From Bettongia penicillata ogilbyi (taxonomy: Eukaryota; Chordata; Mammalia; Diprotodontia; Potoroidae): 64,000 nt of DNA. Each line of letters opens with the position of its first letter. The stretch's first letter is position 1. The notes beneath the pieces were generated by a model. The model had not been told where the DNA came from and made no database searches. It saw nothing but the letters and a program-made list of their open reading frames with translations. Shown here in pieces: positions 36,245 through 47,923 of the stretch. Where the stretch lies: contig JAJHZJ010000336.1 in assembly GCA_023548195.1 (NCBI GenBank), positions 4,754,704 to 4,818,703 on the forward strand, in the 5' to 3' direction. Both the position numbers and the translations under genes were made by a program.

Positions 36245-36680
36245 AAAAAAAGAGCAGCTATAAATACAGCTGAAACTGAAGGAAAGTCCAACTGGGGAAT
36301 GGCTGAGCAAGTTATGGATATGAGAATATAATAGAATACTGTTGTGCTGTAAGAAATGATGAAGGGGGTGGTTTCAGAAAAACTCACATGAACTGATGCA
36401 AAATGAAGTGAGCAGAACCAGAACAATTTACACCATAACAACAATATTGTAAAGATTATCAATCGTGAAAGACTTAGTAAGCCTGATCAACATAATAACC
36501 CACCAGATTTCCAAAGTACACGATGAAAAATGCTATCCACTTCCAGATGGAGAATTAATGAACTCAAAGTGCACAATGAAGCATATTTATAGTGTTTTCC
36601 TCTTTCTTGTTCTTGTTTTCCCCCCTCCATTCCCCCCATATGGCTAATGAAGAAATTTGTTTTGCATGACTTCATATTTG
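36245..36680 (+). mobile_element. L1 LINE 3'-end fragment
   Basis: AACTGGGGAATGGCTGAGC, GAGAATATAATAGAATACTG, GTGCTGTAAGAAATGATG, GAACTGATGCAAAATGAAG, TGAGCAGAACCAGAAC, and ACACCATAACAACAATATTG. A different subfamily from that at 27 kb. Confidence 0.8.
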
Positions 36681-37129
36681 TAATGGTTTCTGTATTTCTT
36701 GCCTTCTCAGTGGCTGTGAAAGGAACAGAATCTGGAACTGAAAATTTAAAAATTGAATGGAAAAAAAATAAGCTTGTGTTGACTTCTTTTGAGAGACTGA
36801 CTTCTATCTCCCCATGTTCTAAGCTTCTTTCCTTTGAAGTAGGAAAAGTCTGATGTTTCATGAGATTTACAGTTTTTGAGGACTGTAGCCCAGGAAGGTC
36901 TTGGGAGCTAGGGGATGATCACTTCAAGCTGGATGAACTCTACTATATCCTGCTTAGTTACTGTCCCACCTCTGATAACTGATCTTGCACCACCTCAATC
37001 TAAGAGTCAAATTCTTTGCACAACTTCCCCTGCAGGCCAGGCTTTCTCCCCAAGTTGTTCATTCTGGAGTCCAGCAGCAACCAGACTCCCCAAGACTCTC
37101 AGGGATTTGGAATGAAGAGGATATCTAAT
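36681..37129. other. No gene seen
   Basis: Short frames only; no recognised repeat. Confidence 0.45.
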
Positions 37130-37255
37130 TCAACTTTCACATTTTAGAGATGAGGAAACTGAGACAGAGAGAATAAGTGATTTTTTTTTTTCCAAGTCAC
37201 ACAGCTACTAAGTAGTAGCCCTGGATTTCTGACTCCAGATCTATATAGGGCTCCG
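37130..37255 (+). repeat. MIR
   Basis: ATTTTAGAGATGAGGAAACTG, CCAAGTCACACAGCTACTAAG and GATTTCTGACTCCAGATC. Confidence 0.75.
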
Positions 37256-38944
37256 CCCTATGGGCTAGTTAGGGATAGGGGAGAGAATTCCGAGTCATGG
37301 CTCCCTAGAACAGCCAGTCATATACATCTTCGTCGGATTTTTTTGTCCCCATTGAGTTCTTGTAACTTTCCCAGGTCAACTGAAACTCCAGGATACCCCT
37401 TCTTGTGGGTGGAGACAGTCTCTCTTTCACATCAAGGTTCTCTACTTTTGCTGTGGTCCTTAGTTATTCTGAAAAGAACATGTTGATTTTTATTCCAGGC
37501 CCTCTCTGTTCCCTACTTAACTCATTCCCCCTCGAAGTCACAAAGCAGCACCCCACTAATTTGGGGGGAAGTCCCTCTTCTCCAGACCAGGAATTCTTGA
37601 TAAGTCTAATTGATCTTATCAGTCAACATTAGAATTCAAGGTTCTTTGAGTCAGCCTGTCTGCACCCTGGTACTCCGTGGTGCTGAAAGTCTTGCTGTCC
37701 CCTGCTTTCCACAACTGGACTGAAATCTGTCAGGACAGATAGGCCTTCCTGCTTTCTGTCACCTCTTGCAAGGTTTACTGAACTACCATGGGGAGTAAAC
37801 TTTATTCTCCAGCTGCAGTTGCCCTACAGCCCTGAAAGAGGTGGCTTTTCTTAGCTTCCATCTGAAGCTCAGGGCACTTACTCACTGGGAAACATTGTGG
37901 GATAGTAGAAAGGTGGTAATTAGAGTTAGAAAGGTGAGTTCCAGACCTGATAATACCACTTATTGACCAATTGAACTTACTTCTCTGTTAATTGAAGGTT
38001 GTCAGGGTTTTGTGTGACAATCAAATTACATCAAAGTTTCAAACTATTGTAAACCTTAAAACGATGCATCTATATGAGCTATCTAAGGGCTCCATGCCCT
38101 CAGCTGTTCCTTGGACTCTCGCCCCACCCCCAACTCCCCACATTTCTACAGGATCCAGAGTCATCTTTCCGGGAGCTGTTCCCATTTCTAGGGAATCAAA
38201 ATCAGATCTTGGATCTTATCCCTTTGGTAACAAATCCAGAGAGCTCGATTCCTCCTGGGTTGCAGCTGATCAGTGTGAAGAGCTGTCTAGGAGAACAGGT
38301 GGAGGTTGGAAAGAGCCTTCTCTGCTGAATCCCAACCCCTGTCTGTCTCCAGGTTTTTTTCGTGGTTGTCGAATGTTGATTCCTATCTCTTTCTCCCTCC
38401 TCCCAACCCTAATGTCACAGACTCACAGACTCCCCTTGCTGGAGATGAGGATTGAGCCTCCCTGATTTTCAACTTGACCTGAGCCCAATGGGGCTAAAAC
38501 TTTTTACTTGGAAATTGAGGGGAAAGTGAAGCTAGACAGAAGAAAGGGAGAATGTCGGAGAAGGCAGTCACTCGATTGTAATTCACTGTTATTTTGTTTC
38601 TGTTTTTGTCATTCCTTCCTTCTCTATCTCATTGTCTCTGTCTCTCTCGATCACTTCCTCACTTCCCTCCTTTCTCCTCCATCCTTCCTCTCTCTCCCTC
38701 TTTTTGTTTCTCCCTCACTTCACCTCCCTGTCCCCCAACAAGCACAATTTCTACCCTGGGAGCAGCTGAACTAGATGGTCTTAGAGGTCCTTAGAAACTG
38801 GGAGATTGATAGTTACAAAGACTCAGAGACCCCTCCTGGATTATTTCCATTTCAGTAGTCTGACCAAGTGGTGGAGCGGAGTGAGGGTAGAAATGCTGCA
38901 CTTAAAGCCAGAATATCCAGATTAAAGTTCCAGTTTAGGAGTTT
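37256..38944. other. No gene seen
   Basis: A 157-codon + frame (37992-38465) has no recognisable domain. A pyrimidine-rich stretch lies at 38.59-38.74 kb. Confidence 0.4.
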
Positions 38945-39172
38945 ACAGGCAGGTAGTTGGCTTAGTAGTTAGAGGGTTGGGTCTGGAATCAGGAAAATTC
39001 AGGTTCCTGAGTTCAAATATGGCCTCAGATACTGTGTGACCCTGGGTAAGTCACTTAGCCCTATTTGTCTCAGTTTCCTCATCTGTAAAATGAGCTGGAG
39101 AAGGAAATGTATCTTTGACAAGAAAACTGAGAATAGGGTTATGAAGAGCCAGGCACGACTGCATAAGAACAA
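38945..39172 (+). repeat. Marsupial tRNA-headed SINE, full length
   Basis: AGGTAGTTGGCTTAGTAGTT, GAGTTCAAATATGGCCTCAG, ACTGTGTGACCCTGGG, CTCAGTTTCCTCATCTG, and the distal GAGCCAGGCACGACTGC. Confidence 0.85.
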
Positions 39173-39184
39173 TTAAATTAAGAG

Positions 39185-39442
39185 TTTACCAGCTACATAG
39201 TCCTAGGCAAGACACTGACTTTCTGAATTTCAGTTTCTTCATCTACAAAATGGGGTAGTAATGATATACTTTTACCAGCTACATAGTCCTAGGCAAGACA
39301 CTGACTTTCTGAATTTCAGTTTCTTCATCTACAAAATGGGGTAATAATGATATACTTTTACCAGCTACATAGTCCTAGGCAAGACACTGACTTTCTGAAT
39401 TTCAGTTTCTTCATCTACAAAATGGGATAGTAATGATATGCT
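39185..39442. repeat. Three-copy tandem repeat, 86-bp period
   Basis: Copies begin at 39185, 39271 and 39357, each opening TTTACCAGCTACATAGTCC. The copies differ at only a few positions (for example GGGGTAGTAA, GGGGTAATAA, GGGATAGTAA). The unit contains a MIR/SINE 3' phrase (TTTCAGTTTCTTCATCTAC), so it probably arose by duplication of a SINE fragment. Confidence 0.95.
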
Positions 39443-40004
39443 TTCCTCACAAGACTGTCCCAATTCTTCACAACTCACATTCTTTGTGAATCATTAAGTA
39501 CTACTTAATTGTGAGCTTTAAAAATATTTTTTAAGCTTCTCCCTAACCTCCCATTCCTCTGTCAAAGCAGGAGGGGAGGGTCACCTGGGACAAAAGCAGG
39601 ATTGGTCTCCCTCTAGCTATAGCACAAAAACATCCTATAAAAAAGGTTTTTAGCCTGAGACTGTAGATTTTTTTAAAATGATAAATGTATTTCGATGTGA
39701 TTGGTTTCCTTTGTAATCTCATGTATTTTATTTTATGCATTTAAAAACATTATTCTGAGAAGGGGCCCATAGACTTCATCAGGCTACCAAAGGGGTTGAT
39801 GACCCATAATCTGCTTTTTTAGCAGCATTTAGGTGACAGTGGATAGACGCTGGGCCTGAAGATAAGATGACCCTCGTTCAAATGAAGTCTCATACCCCAC
39901 AAAGTGGAGTATGGGCCAAAAAATGACAAACAAATCTGTCTCTGAGTAGATGTTAATAGTTACTTTTTTCGACAAAAGAGAATTTTCTTCTAAAAGAAAG
40001 GAGA
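39443..40004. other. No gene seen
   Basis: AT-rich sequence; no recognised repeat. Confidence 0.4.
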
Positions 40005-40210
40005 AAGGAAACAAGCATTTATTAAGCGCCTATGCACCAGGCACTGTGCTAAGTGCTTTGCAAATAATTATCTCATTTGATTCTCACAACAGTCCTGGGA
40101 GGTTGGTACTCTCATTATTCCCATTTTACAATCGAAGAAACACAGGCAGAAAGAGGTGAAGTGACTTGTCTAGGACCACATAGTCTGAGACTGCATTTGA
40201 ACTAGGGGAG
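40005..40210 (+). repeat. MIR/CORE-SINE
   Basis: AAGCATTTATTAAGCGCC, AGGCACTGTGCTAAGTGC, TCATTTGATTCTCACAACAG and GTGACTTGTCTAGGACCAC. Confidence 0.85.
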
Positions 40211-40234
40211 ACCTCTGCTGCATCGCCAGGGGAA

Positions 40235-40435
40235 GAGAGGTAGATGTAGGGTCAGGAGACCCTATATTCCAGCTCTTATGTTTACCACTTGGGTGATTGT
40301 ATGCGAACGACTTAGTCTTCCTGAGTCTCAGTTTATTTTGTGAAGATATAACTTACCTCACCTGGTTGTTGTAGGGCAAAGCAATTAGTAAGCTTTAAGG
40401 CATTGTGGAAATATGAGTTGTTGCTATTATTATCC
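40235..40435 (+). repeat. MIR-type SINE fragment
   Basis: GGGTCAGGAGACCCTATATTC, TTCCTGAGTCTCAGTTTATT, ATAACTTACCTCACCTGGTT, and TAAGGCATTGTGGAAATATG. It marks the left edge of the transposon-poor zone. Confidence 0.7.
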
Positions 40436-40559
40436 TGAAGCCCCAGGGTCCGTGGGGCTACCCAACCTCTTTCTACACTTTAGGGTTGGTTCCTGAAACT
40501 AGCGGGGAATAAGATAAGTGGAAATAGCCTCTATCCTCCCAACGATCTCTTTTGCTTCT

Positions 40560-41092
40560 AGATTTTTTTCGCCCAACCCGGTTCCCAGCCTGCACTGACC
40601 TGGAGCTGGCTCAGGGCCCAGCTTTGCCTCCATTCAGGGAGGCCCAGGTTTACAGCCCCCCGCCTCATACTCGGCTGCCCTAATCGGATCTCATCACACC
40701 AGCCCAGCCCCGCCCAGTTCCTTCTTCCCCCTTTGGGTTCCTGCCAGGCTCACTCCCTTCCCCAGAGCCACTCCCGCAGTGGCCTCTAGAGGGAGCCCGA
40801 GACTTACTTTGTTCTCACCGCTTGGACAGTGACGTTGAGGACGGTTGGATTGCGGCTGAGGTTCGGACACAGGTTCCTCCGCTCTGGCTCTGGTTGAGGT
40901 TCACCGTTCATCTTCTTGGTTTCCACTCCTATTCTGGCTTAGGCTCTCTGATCTCAGCTGAGGCCAGGCCTGAAAGCGCGGGAGGAGGCACCGGGAGCAA
41001 GGGAAAGGATACTGGGCGGAGGCTGCTGCAACTTTTCTCCTGCCTTCCCTTTGGGTCTTTGTGTTTCTCTTTGTCCGTAACTCTATCTTCCT

Positions 41093-41094
<2 letters not shown>
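40560..41094. other. GC-rich CpG-containing unique block
   Basis: A sharp rise in GC and CG content after AT-rich repeats. It includes several CCCGCC/CCCCGCCC boxes (40.66-40.72 kb) and the candidate CTCF core. No coding similarity is recognised in its open frames. It lies about 7 kb downstream of the TLX1 stop and could be a regulatory island. Confidence 0.45.
40783..40796 (+). promoter_or_regulatory. Candidate CTCF site at edge of the TLX1 zone
   Basis: CCTCTAGAGGGAGC matches 12 of 14 positions of the CTCF core, in GC-rich unique sequence at the left border of the transposon-poor zone around TLX1. It points towards TLX1. Confidence 0.4.

Positions 41095-41167
<73 letters not shown>
41095..41167. 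repeat. (TG)n microsatellite
   Basis: 73 bp of uninterrupted TG, directly after a GC-rich block. Confidence 0.97.
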
Positions 41168-41168
<1 letters not shown>

Positions 41169-44100
41169 CTTTGAATGCCCACCTAGAGGAAGAACGAACG
41201 GCGTATAAACAAGTCGGAGATGGGCTAATGTGAAAGAGGGAAAAGTTTTGGCTGAACTAAGTCAACCACCAAAGTCCCCGACCCTGAGTCTCTGTCAGCC
41301 TGTTCAGGCAAGTAGATCCACTAAGAGTTTGAATTCATTGTTCTTTCCTAATGCACCCTACTCCGAGATCCCCCAGGTTCTTTCTCTCTCTGCTCCCCAC
41401 TCATTCCTCCAACCTCTTCTCCCAGCCCAAAGTCTTGTTCTCCAGACCTGTCCAAGAGGCTTTGGATGGGAAGCTAAAGTCAGCCTTACTCAGAGAATGA
41501 GTGGAATACATTGTAGTCTCCAATAGGGACCCGAGGATTCCATATTTGTATCTCTAAGAGGGAAAGGAGTCTTATCTCCTCCATACACACAACGGAAATG
41601 ATTTGGGTATTGAAGAAATCATTAGATTGTTTGGCAGAGTTTGGACGTTGTCACAGCTGAAGTGACCTATTCCCAAGAACCATTATTAGGATAATTTCAT
41701 GTGTTTCTGTTGGACTCCAGGGATGTAGTATCCCATCAGTACCCGGGTGTCAGTGTACTGTTTACAGACATGAATCAGAAAGGAAGGCTGTGCCTTCTGT
41801 CTCTTAGGGGGAAAAGTATTTTCACTTTCTGATTAGATTTGCTTCAAAGTCCCGATATGTAGAAACCCGAAAGTTCCTGATTCTTGTGTGTGGATAGAAA
41901 GTGTAGCTGTGGAAGGTGTAAATTGGAGTATATACTTTCCAGAGGCGTAGATATGTGCGTGGGAGGATAGATAATAGACTCATTACACTTAGGGGTTGGA
42001 TATGTGGATGTGGGAGGCAACGGTAGAAGGATACAGATGTGAGCAGTGTAGATGAGGGTGTTGGAGGTAGAGATTTAGTAGTAAAAAGTGTAGATGGGGT
42101 ATGTGGGTGCTGGAAGGGTGGATGCAGGAGGTGTAGATGAGAATGTGTAGAGAGATGCCTTCCTACATGCAAGAAGTTTGTAACAGCAATGACGCTCATG
42201 AACAATAAACCATAAAACAATGAGACCAGTTGTTTGAGGAACGACCGCAGCAGACGCGCCCACATGAGTGCTGTCCCCTTCAAAGGACTCTTTTTGGAGG
42301 GCTGCACTGGTCTGCGGTTAACTCCGACGTGTTCAGACTCCTCTCAGGAAGCCGCTCCCAAGCGGCTTACCAGTTCCCCCCAAATTTATCTTTTAACTCG
42401 GTAGTCACACCTTGGACCCTGCACCAGCAGGACCCAGGGAATATGGAGACTCAGGAAAAATTGGCGGCCTGGACGACATAAAAAAAAGATTGGATATAAA
42501 TGTGTAAGACTGGCAAAAAGGAGCTAAGCAACAGGCAAAGTATGAGCATGACACCTTTGGTACCGGCACTCGACACAAGCCTAACAAATATATCACTGTA
42601 TAAATGTCCCCTATTGTGGTGGTGTTATGTTCACTTTCACAAGGGCATCCAGATATAACACTGTGGTCACACTCAAACGTAAATAGCCCAGAGATTCAGA
42701 TTTAGTCATATACACACAGCACAACTAGGGACAAAGATGCATCAGATAGGCATAGAGAGAAACACATTCATGTGTATATCAGACACAAATCACATACATT
42801 CACATTTATGAAACGATACAATGCTGACATTATATTTAGCAGGTTGAGCCGGATTCCCCTGCTGTGCCAAGGGCAGCCGGATTCCCCTGCTGTGATGAGG
42901 CCTGCTGTGAGCCCAAGGTGCAGGAAGGAAAGAAAGGAAAGGAAAAGAAAAAAAAAGAAAAAGAAAAGGCAGCTTTTTCTTAAAGGACTTTTCTCTTTTT
43001 CTCTCCTCTGCTTTGTTCTGGCTCTGCGTGTCATCTGAGTCTCAGGAAAAATCTACAATACTCAAAAAACACAGAGATTGATACCCTCCTTGAGGAACGA
43101 AGATGCCGTGCCCTGGCGGTTGCGTTGTGGTTTTTTTTATCCAGGTTTGTTCAATAAGATTTTTTAAAAAAAAAATCCAGTGAGCTTCAGCCAGAGCTGA
43201 CTTGAGCAACTCATCGATATTCGATGAATTTGATCTGCGTAGAAAAACTCATGTAAAGCAAAGGGGAAACCCCAGCCCTGACCCCCCCCAACTCCTTTAG
43301 CTCAGTGTTTGTTTCCACAACCACTCGGATTATCCTGTTTAGATCGCCGTTAGCCTAGGCTGTTTATTTAGAACTTGAGCCGTAGCTGTGAGATCTGGGC
43401 ATCCGGGATGAGATACTTACGGACCTGCCTGTTCCCATTCCTGATCCTGACAGTAACCCTGTCCTTGTCCTCTGCTACATCTAATACTTTCTCCCCCTAT
43501 TTTTGCTTGATCTCTGTCTCTCCATATTTCTCCCTTACCCCATCCCAATTTCTGTCCTTGAACTTCACTCTGCTCTCTTTTGTCTCTATCTCTCTTTATG
43601 TCTCTGTCTTTCCCTTTCCTTTCTCTGGATTCATCCACGTTCTTGACTCCATTTCCAACTATTGCATTTTCCCACCAACTTTGTAACCAAGGCCGCTGGA
43701 TCCTCCCCACATTCCCGGATACTTCGATCGGACTCGCCCTATCTGGGATTTGATCATCTCAGGTTTCGGATATTGAATCAGTAACGAAATCTCGGCGGGG
43801 GCGTGGAAATTCGTGTGGGTTCCCTTGTCCCTGGAGGCTGAGCGTTCACATAGGTATGGACTAATCGAAATAACTCGTCCCAACTTCCTTACTCTAGACC
43901 CCTGGACTGTGAGAGATGGCCGATGGGACCAGGCCAAAGCGCTTGAGAAAGTCTTCACAGGGATATTCAGGTCAAACCCGTAGATTCAGAGCGATCAAAA
44001 CTGAGGAACTGATTCCTATTACGGAAGGACAAACGGGAAAACGAGACAGGAAATTCTCGGTCAAGTGTAGTATGTCCTACCTCAGGAGAAACACTGTGAA

Positions 44101-45842
44101 GATTGCCCTAAGTGAAATTTTTTACACTTTCTCTGACACAGAGAATGTGTCTTGCCAGCTCACTGGCCCAAAGAATGTAGAACTTTTTGTAACAGCTCAA
44201 ATATGCCCATTACTGAAGACTGGGGAACGACCTACCCTGCCAAGTGTGAGAAACTGTGCACAGTAATTATGTCCAGGTTAAGTTAGTGTGGGTACATGGG
44301 TGGAGAAAAAGGAACGGAGGTTGTGTAAATCTAGGCATGTATCTATGTGGATGGGTTTGTGTGTGTGTGTGTGTATGTGTATGTGTTTTGTGGGGGAGGG
44401 GGGCTGTTTCTTAGTGAATGTTGATTGTGTTAAGAGTGATCTGGAAGTAAACCGTTTAAAAGAACGTACGTATTCAAGGAACATTATTTGAGTAGATCTG
44501 GGTGAGGGTTCTGTATATGCCTGTGTTTGAGGGACGGTTGTGAATTTTTGTGTATACCCGGTGCATAATGAGAGGAGAACAGAAACTACGACTTCTTGAG
44601 ACTTGTCCAGACAGGATAAAATCCATTCTAGAAAAAGATCCAAACTTAGGGGTCCTCTAGCCTCTCCGACCCTCAAACCCTCTACTAGGAAGGACAATTT
44701 GCCCTGGAGTATACACCCTTGGAGGTGAGGCAAAGAAATGCATTAATCTCCTAACTCTGGGTTAATGAAGGACAAGTTTGAGAGTTGACAAAGGAGGCGC
44801 CAGAATCCGGGGGAGCGAAGCTGGGTAGTTGGGGGTGAGGGGAGTGATTTAGATACGGGGGTGGGGGGGCGAGGAGGGAAAAAAGGACTGCTTTCCTTTG
44901 CTGTGAGACAGAAAACGTGTATGGTGAACCACAGAGAAGACTACAAGGAGAAGAGCACATAGCTGCCTCAACCAGCCCAAGGGAAAGAGCAGAGAAGCCT
45001 AGCGGATAGAGACCTTCACAGAGTAGACTGTTTGGCATCAGAGCGCGCTTGTTTCCCCGCAGTGTCTCAGTCTGGAATCAGACTACACTCCCAACTCGGG
45101 GACAATAGGCGGAAGCCCAGGATTGCTCCAGACAACCCCCAAAAAGAGATCTAAAAAACTGGACAGCTAAAAGGTAGAAAATAGAGGAGACCAATCCCTT
45201 TCCCCTCTCCTACCTCACAGGGAACTTCCGAATTAAAAGAATGGGGAAGGTGGGTGAGAAATAGAGCTCTAGGAGTACAGACAAGCCTGTGGGCGCAATT
45301 GAATAGGGGATTCTTTTCGGAGCGATAAGTACTGTCTTCCATATGGGTCAGGTAACAAAGTTTGATTCAACTACCCCGAGATCCCCGACCCGAGTATATT
45401 TTTGAGAAGTCAAAATGACTGCTTAGTTTGCTCTCTGCCCAACCACAACCCGTAGGGACCCCCAATCCTGGTCTTGGGAGAGAGAAGAGGAATTGGATTT
45501 AGGTCGATTAAGCTTACCCAGATCCAAAGTTTGTGTGTGGAAGGTGAGAGAGGGAATGGGGGGAAGGGGTAGGATGCAGAGGATTGTCTGTAATAACTGC
45601 TAACATCTCATCAAAAGCTGCAGCAGAAGAGTGAAAAACAAAGTATAATAGGAGCCTGGTTGGATTTCACCAAAAATGAATAGTGTCCATGGACTTCATT
45701 TTTTGGCATGCTGGACATGTCAGTGACAAAACTGAGGAAGGTGGGGCAGAGAACTTTCTCCCTCCTTTTTGCCTAGATTGTCCAAAAGAGAGAAGGATAG
45801 GCCTGCATTCAGTCTCAGGTTTAAACTACCAGTACACACAGC

Positions 45843-45843
<1 letters not shown>
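41168..45843. other. Unique, transposon-poor sequence downstream of TLX1
   Basis: No SINE or LINE is visible over 4.7 kb. It holds a degenerate GTGTAGATG-phrased tract (41.88-42.16 kb), a SOX/HOX-like AT-rich cluster (42.19-42.22 kb), a 28-bp-period duplication (42.85 kb), a 17-bp inverted repeat (43.21 kb) and a TG-rich tract (44.35-44.56 kb). Frames of up to 161 codons here are not recognisable genes. Confidence 0.55.

Positions 45844-45901
<58 letters not shown>
45844..45901. repeat. (CA)n microsatellite
   Basis: 58 bp of uninterrupted CA. Confidence 0.97.
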
Positions 45902-45902
<1 letters not shown>

Positions 45903-46044
45903 GAGGGATAGAAAATAGAAAGTCAGAGAAAATTGCAGACAGAGAATAGGTACTCAATGAGATACAAGCCTCTTTTCTCACTTTCATTTGAACTCTATGC
46001 CGCTCACTCTTCCCTCACTTTCTTTGCATTTTCATACAATTATT

Positions 46045-46207
46045 AAGGTTAAAGATTTAGAGATAAAAGGGACTTTAGAGCCCACCTGTGCAGCTCTCTG
46101 GACTGAGGCCCCTAGACAGAAGGTGGCTTACTCAAGATCACATGGGTAGTAAGTTAGAGAACCATGATTCAAACCTAGGTCCTCTGTCTCCAAATCAGGG
46201 TCTTTGG
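46045..46207 (+). repeat. MIR
   Basis: GATAAAAGGGACTTTAGAGC, ACTCAAGATCACATGGGTAG, GATTCAAACCTAGGTCC and CTCTGTCTCCAAATC. It is the only interspersed repeat I find between 40.45 and 56.6 kb. Confidence 0.75.
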
Positions 46208-46673
46208 TTTACCTTTCTATTCCTGCTTTTCAATCACATGACTGAAGGCATTATACAAATAAGCAAAACGATTTTTTGGCCTTTAATGTCTCATTGGTTT
46301 CCCTAGTTATCAACAAACTAAAGTACCAAGTGATGTGTGTGTGTGAATGTGAGTACGAGCACAGCATATAATAAGCATTTAATAAAGATCGCTTTGGTTG
46401 AGGGTGAGGGTGTGTGCACAGTCGTGGAAGTTAATGTGTGAATAAATGTGTTTGTTAGTGTTGGGTGTTTGAGGAGTGTGTAAAATTGTGAGTATGAGGG
46501 AGTGGAAGTATTCATGGATGTTTGTATCAATGATAGGGTGAATGTGTGAATTCTCTCAAGTGTGCATGAGTTTGTTGGGCTGGGTTCCCCGCTTGAGTTT
46601 CTCTTATTCCTTCTACGTATTTTCCCTTATTTCCCTATCTTAAAAGTTAAAATTCTCTTTCCCATATTCCCAC

Positions 46674-46743
46674 CCTCCACTTCATCCACCTCTCTCTAGA
46701 TCACCACATTTAAAAATAAATTAAACCTAAAATGAGCAGAATC
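46674..46743. repeat. Diverged duplicated block, copy A
   Basis: CTCCACTTCATCCACC, TCTCTCTAGAT, CATTTAAAAATAAATTAAA and ATGAGCAGAATC, in the same order and spacing as at 47.75 kb. Confidence 0.7.
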
Positions 46744-47132
46744 CCCCTTCATTTTGGGACCTCTTTCTGAACTTAAGCTCCATACCAGGACTGGCAAACG
46801 CACTAAAAATGCTAGGCTATGGGGAGAGAGATAAAGGGCCAAGTGATAAGTAGCCAAATTCTGCGATTAATTTGTGTACATGTCAACATGGATGCCTCAA
46901 CAGAAGATATTCGATTCTGTTCACCCAATTACAAGTACACACTTTTAACACAGGAGAGACATGGAAAAGGCGCTCCTGGTTCTCCCAGTCTGAGTCTTCG
47001 TCTGTCCCATCCCTTTTGGATGGGGGGAATTCTCACTCAGCTCTCTGGAGGCTACTCTTCCGGTCACCCCTGGAAAGGAAGCGTAGGAAAATGAATTGGG
47101 CCACCTACCGCAGGGTTCCGGATCCGGACGAT

Positions 47133-47138
47133 TTTATT
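47133..47138 (-). terminator. Candidate distal poly(A) signal of TLX1
   Basis: AATAAA on the minus strand (tttatt on +), about 1.26 kb after the TLX1 stop codon. If used it would place the AU-rich block (about 47.78-47.81 kb) inside the 3' UTR. Hexamers of this kind are common by chance. Confidence 0.35.
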
Positions 47139-47751
47139 CATATTTTCCACATAAATTACACAAGCACTTTATAAAATGGTTACAGGGAAAACACCTTATA
47201 AGTGCATAACTTAAATCCCACCCCTCAAAGACGGATGCAAAGCTAGCCTCCCCAAACAGGTTCCACGTATGACTGTCCTTTACAATCTGTATGCAAGACT
47301 GATTGTTCGATTGCGCGGACACTGTGTTCGAGGGAACTGTTCGAGCAACACTGTATGGGACCGTGTATTTGTGTGTGGGGGGGGGTGGGGGCGGGGGGTT
47401 GTAGAATTGTGCTTGCCTGCTACTGAGTGTGCAGAATTGTATGAGTGACCATGAGTGAGGGGGGGCAAACAGGAATTGTGGGCATTACTAAGTGTCACTG
47501 GGATCTGTGTGACAGCTGCCACTGCGGTCGTTGTGTGTTCCTGTTAGTGATACTGTGGGCACCCAAGTGCATTATGAAACTTCGTGACCGTGGGTGACTA
47601 TGCAGCTGCTGTGTGGGGTGTGGTTGTCCACGAATGACTGTGAAAGTGTCTCTGGGTTTCAGTAGGGCCGAATTGACAGGGGATCGACGGGCTCCTTGGG
47701 GGACCTTCAAAATGCTCTCGATCCTAGAAGCTCTAATTTTCCTCTCTCCTC

Positions 47752-47825
47752 CTCCACTTCCTCGGCCTCCCTCTAGATTCCCAAATTTAAAAATAAAATA
47801 AAATAAACGGAAATTGAGCAGAATC
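47752..47825. repeat. Diverged duplicated block, copy B
   Basis: CTCCACTTCCTCGGCC, TCCCTCTAGAT, AATTTAAAAATAAAATAAA and TTGAGCAGAATC. It lies in or just below the TLX1 3' UTR. Confidence 0.7.
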
Positions 47826-47923
47826 TGAAAAGTATCAGCTGAACCGAGGATCAGGGAGAATAAACTGCCCGGGACTAGAGGCTCCAGCTGGGTCCCCAGG
47901 TCCCTTCTGATCGAAGTCTCTAT

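Noticed and set aside
40822..41208. 128-codon frame ending in a Val/Cys repeat
   Set aside because: Runs through the (TG)n microsatellite; no domain recognised.
43916..44266. 116-codon + strand frame
   Set aside because: Reads like an ordinary protein but has no recognised domain, no upstream promoter signal or splice context. I could not support it as a gene, though it is the most protein-like frame in the TLX1 downstream region.
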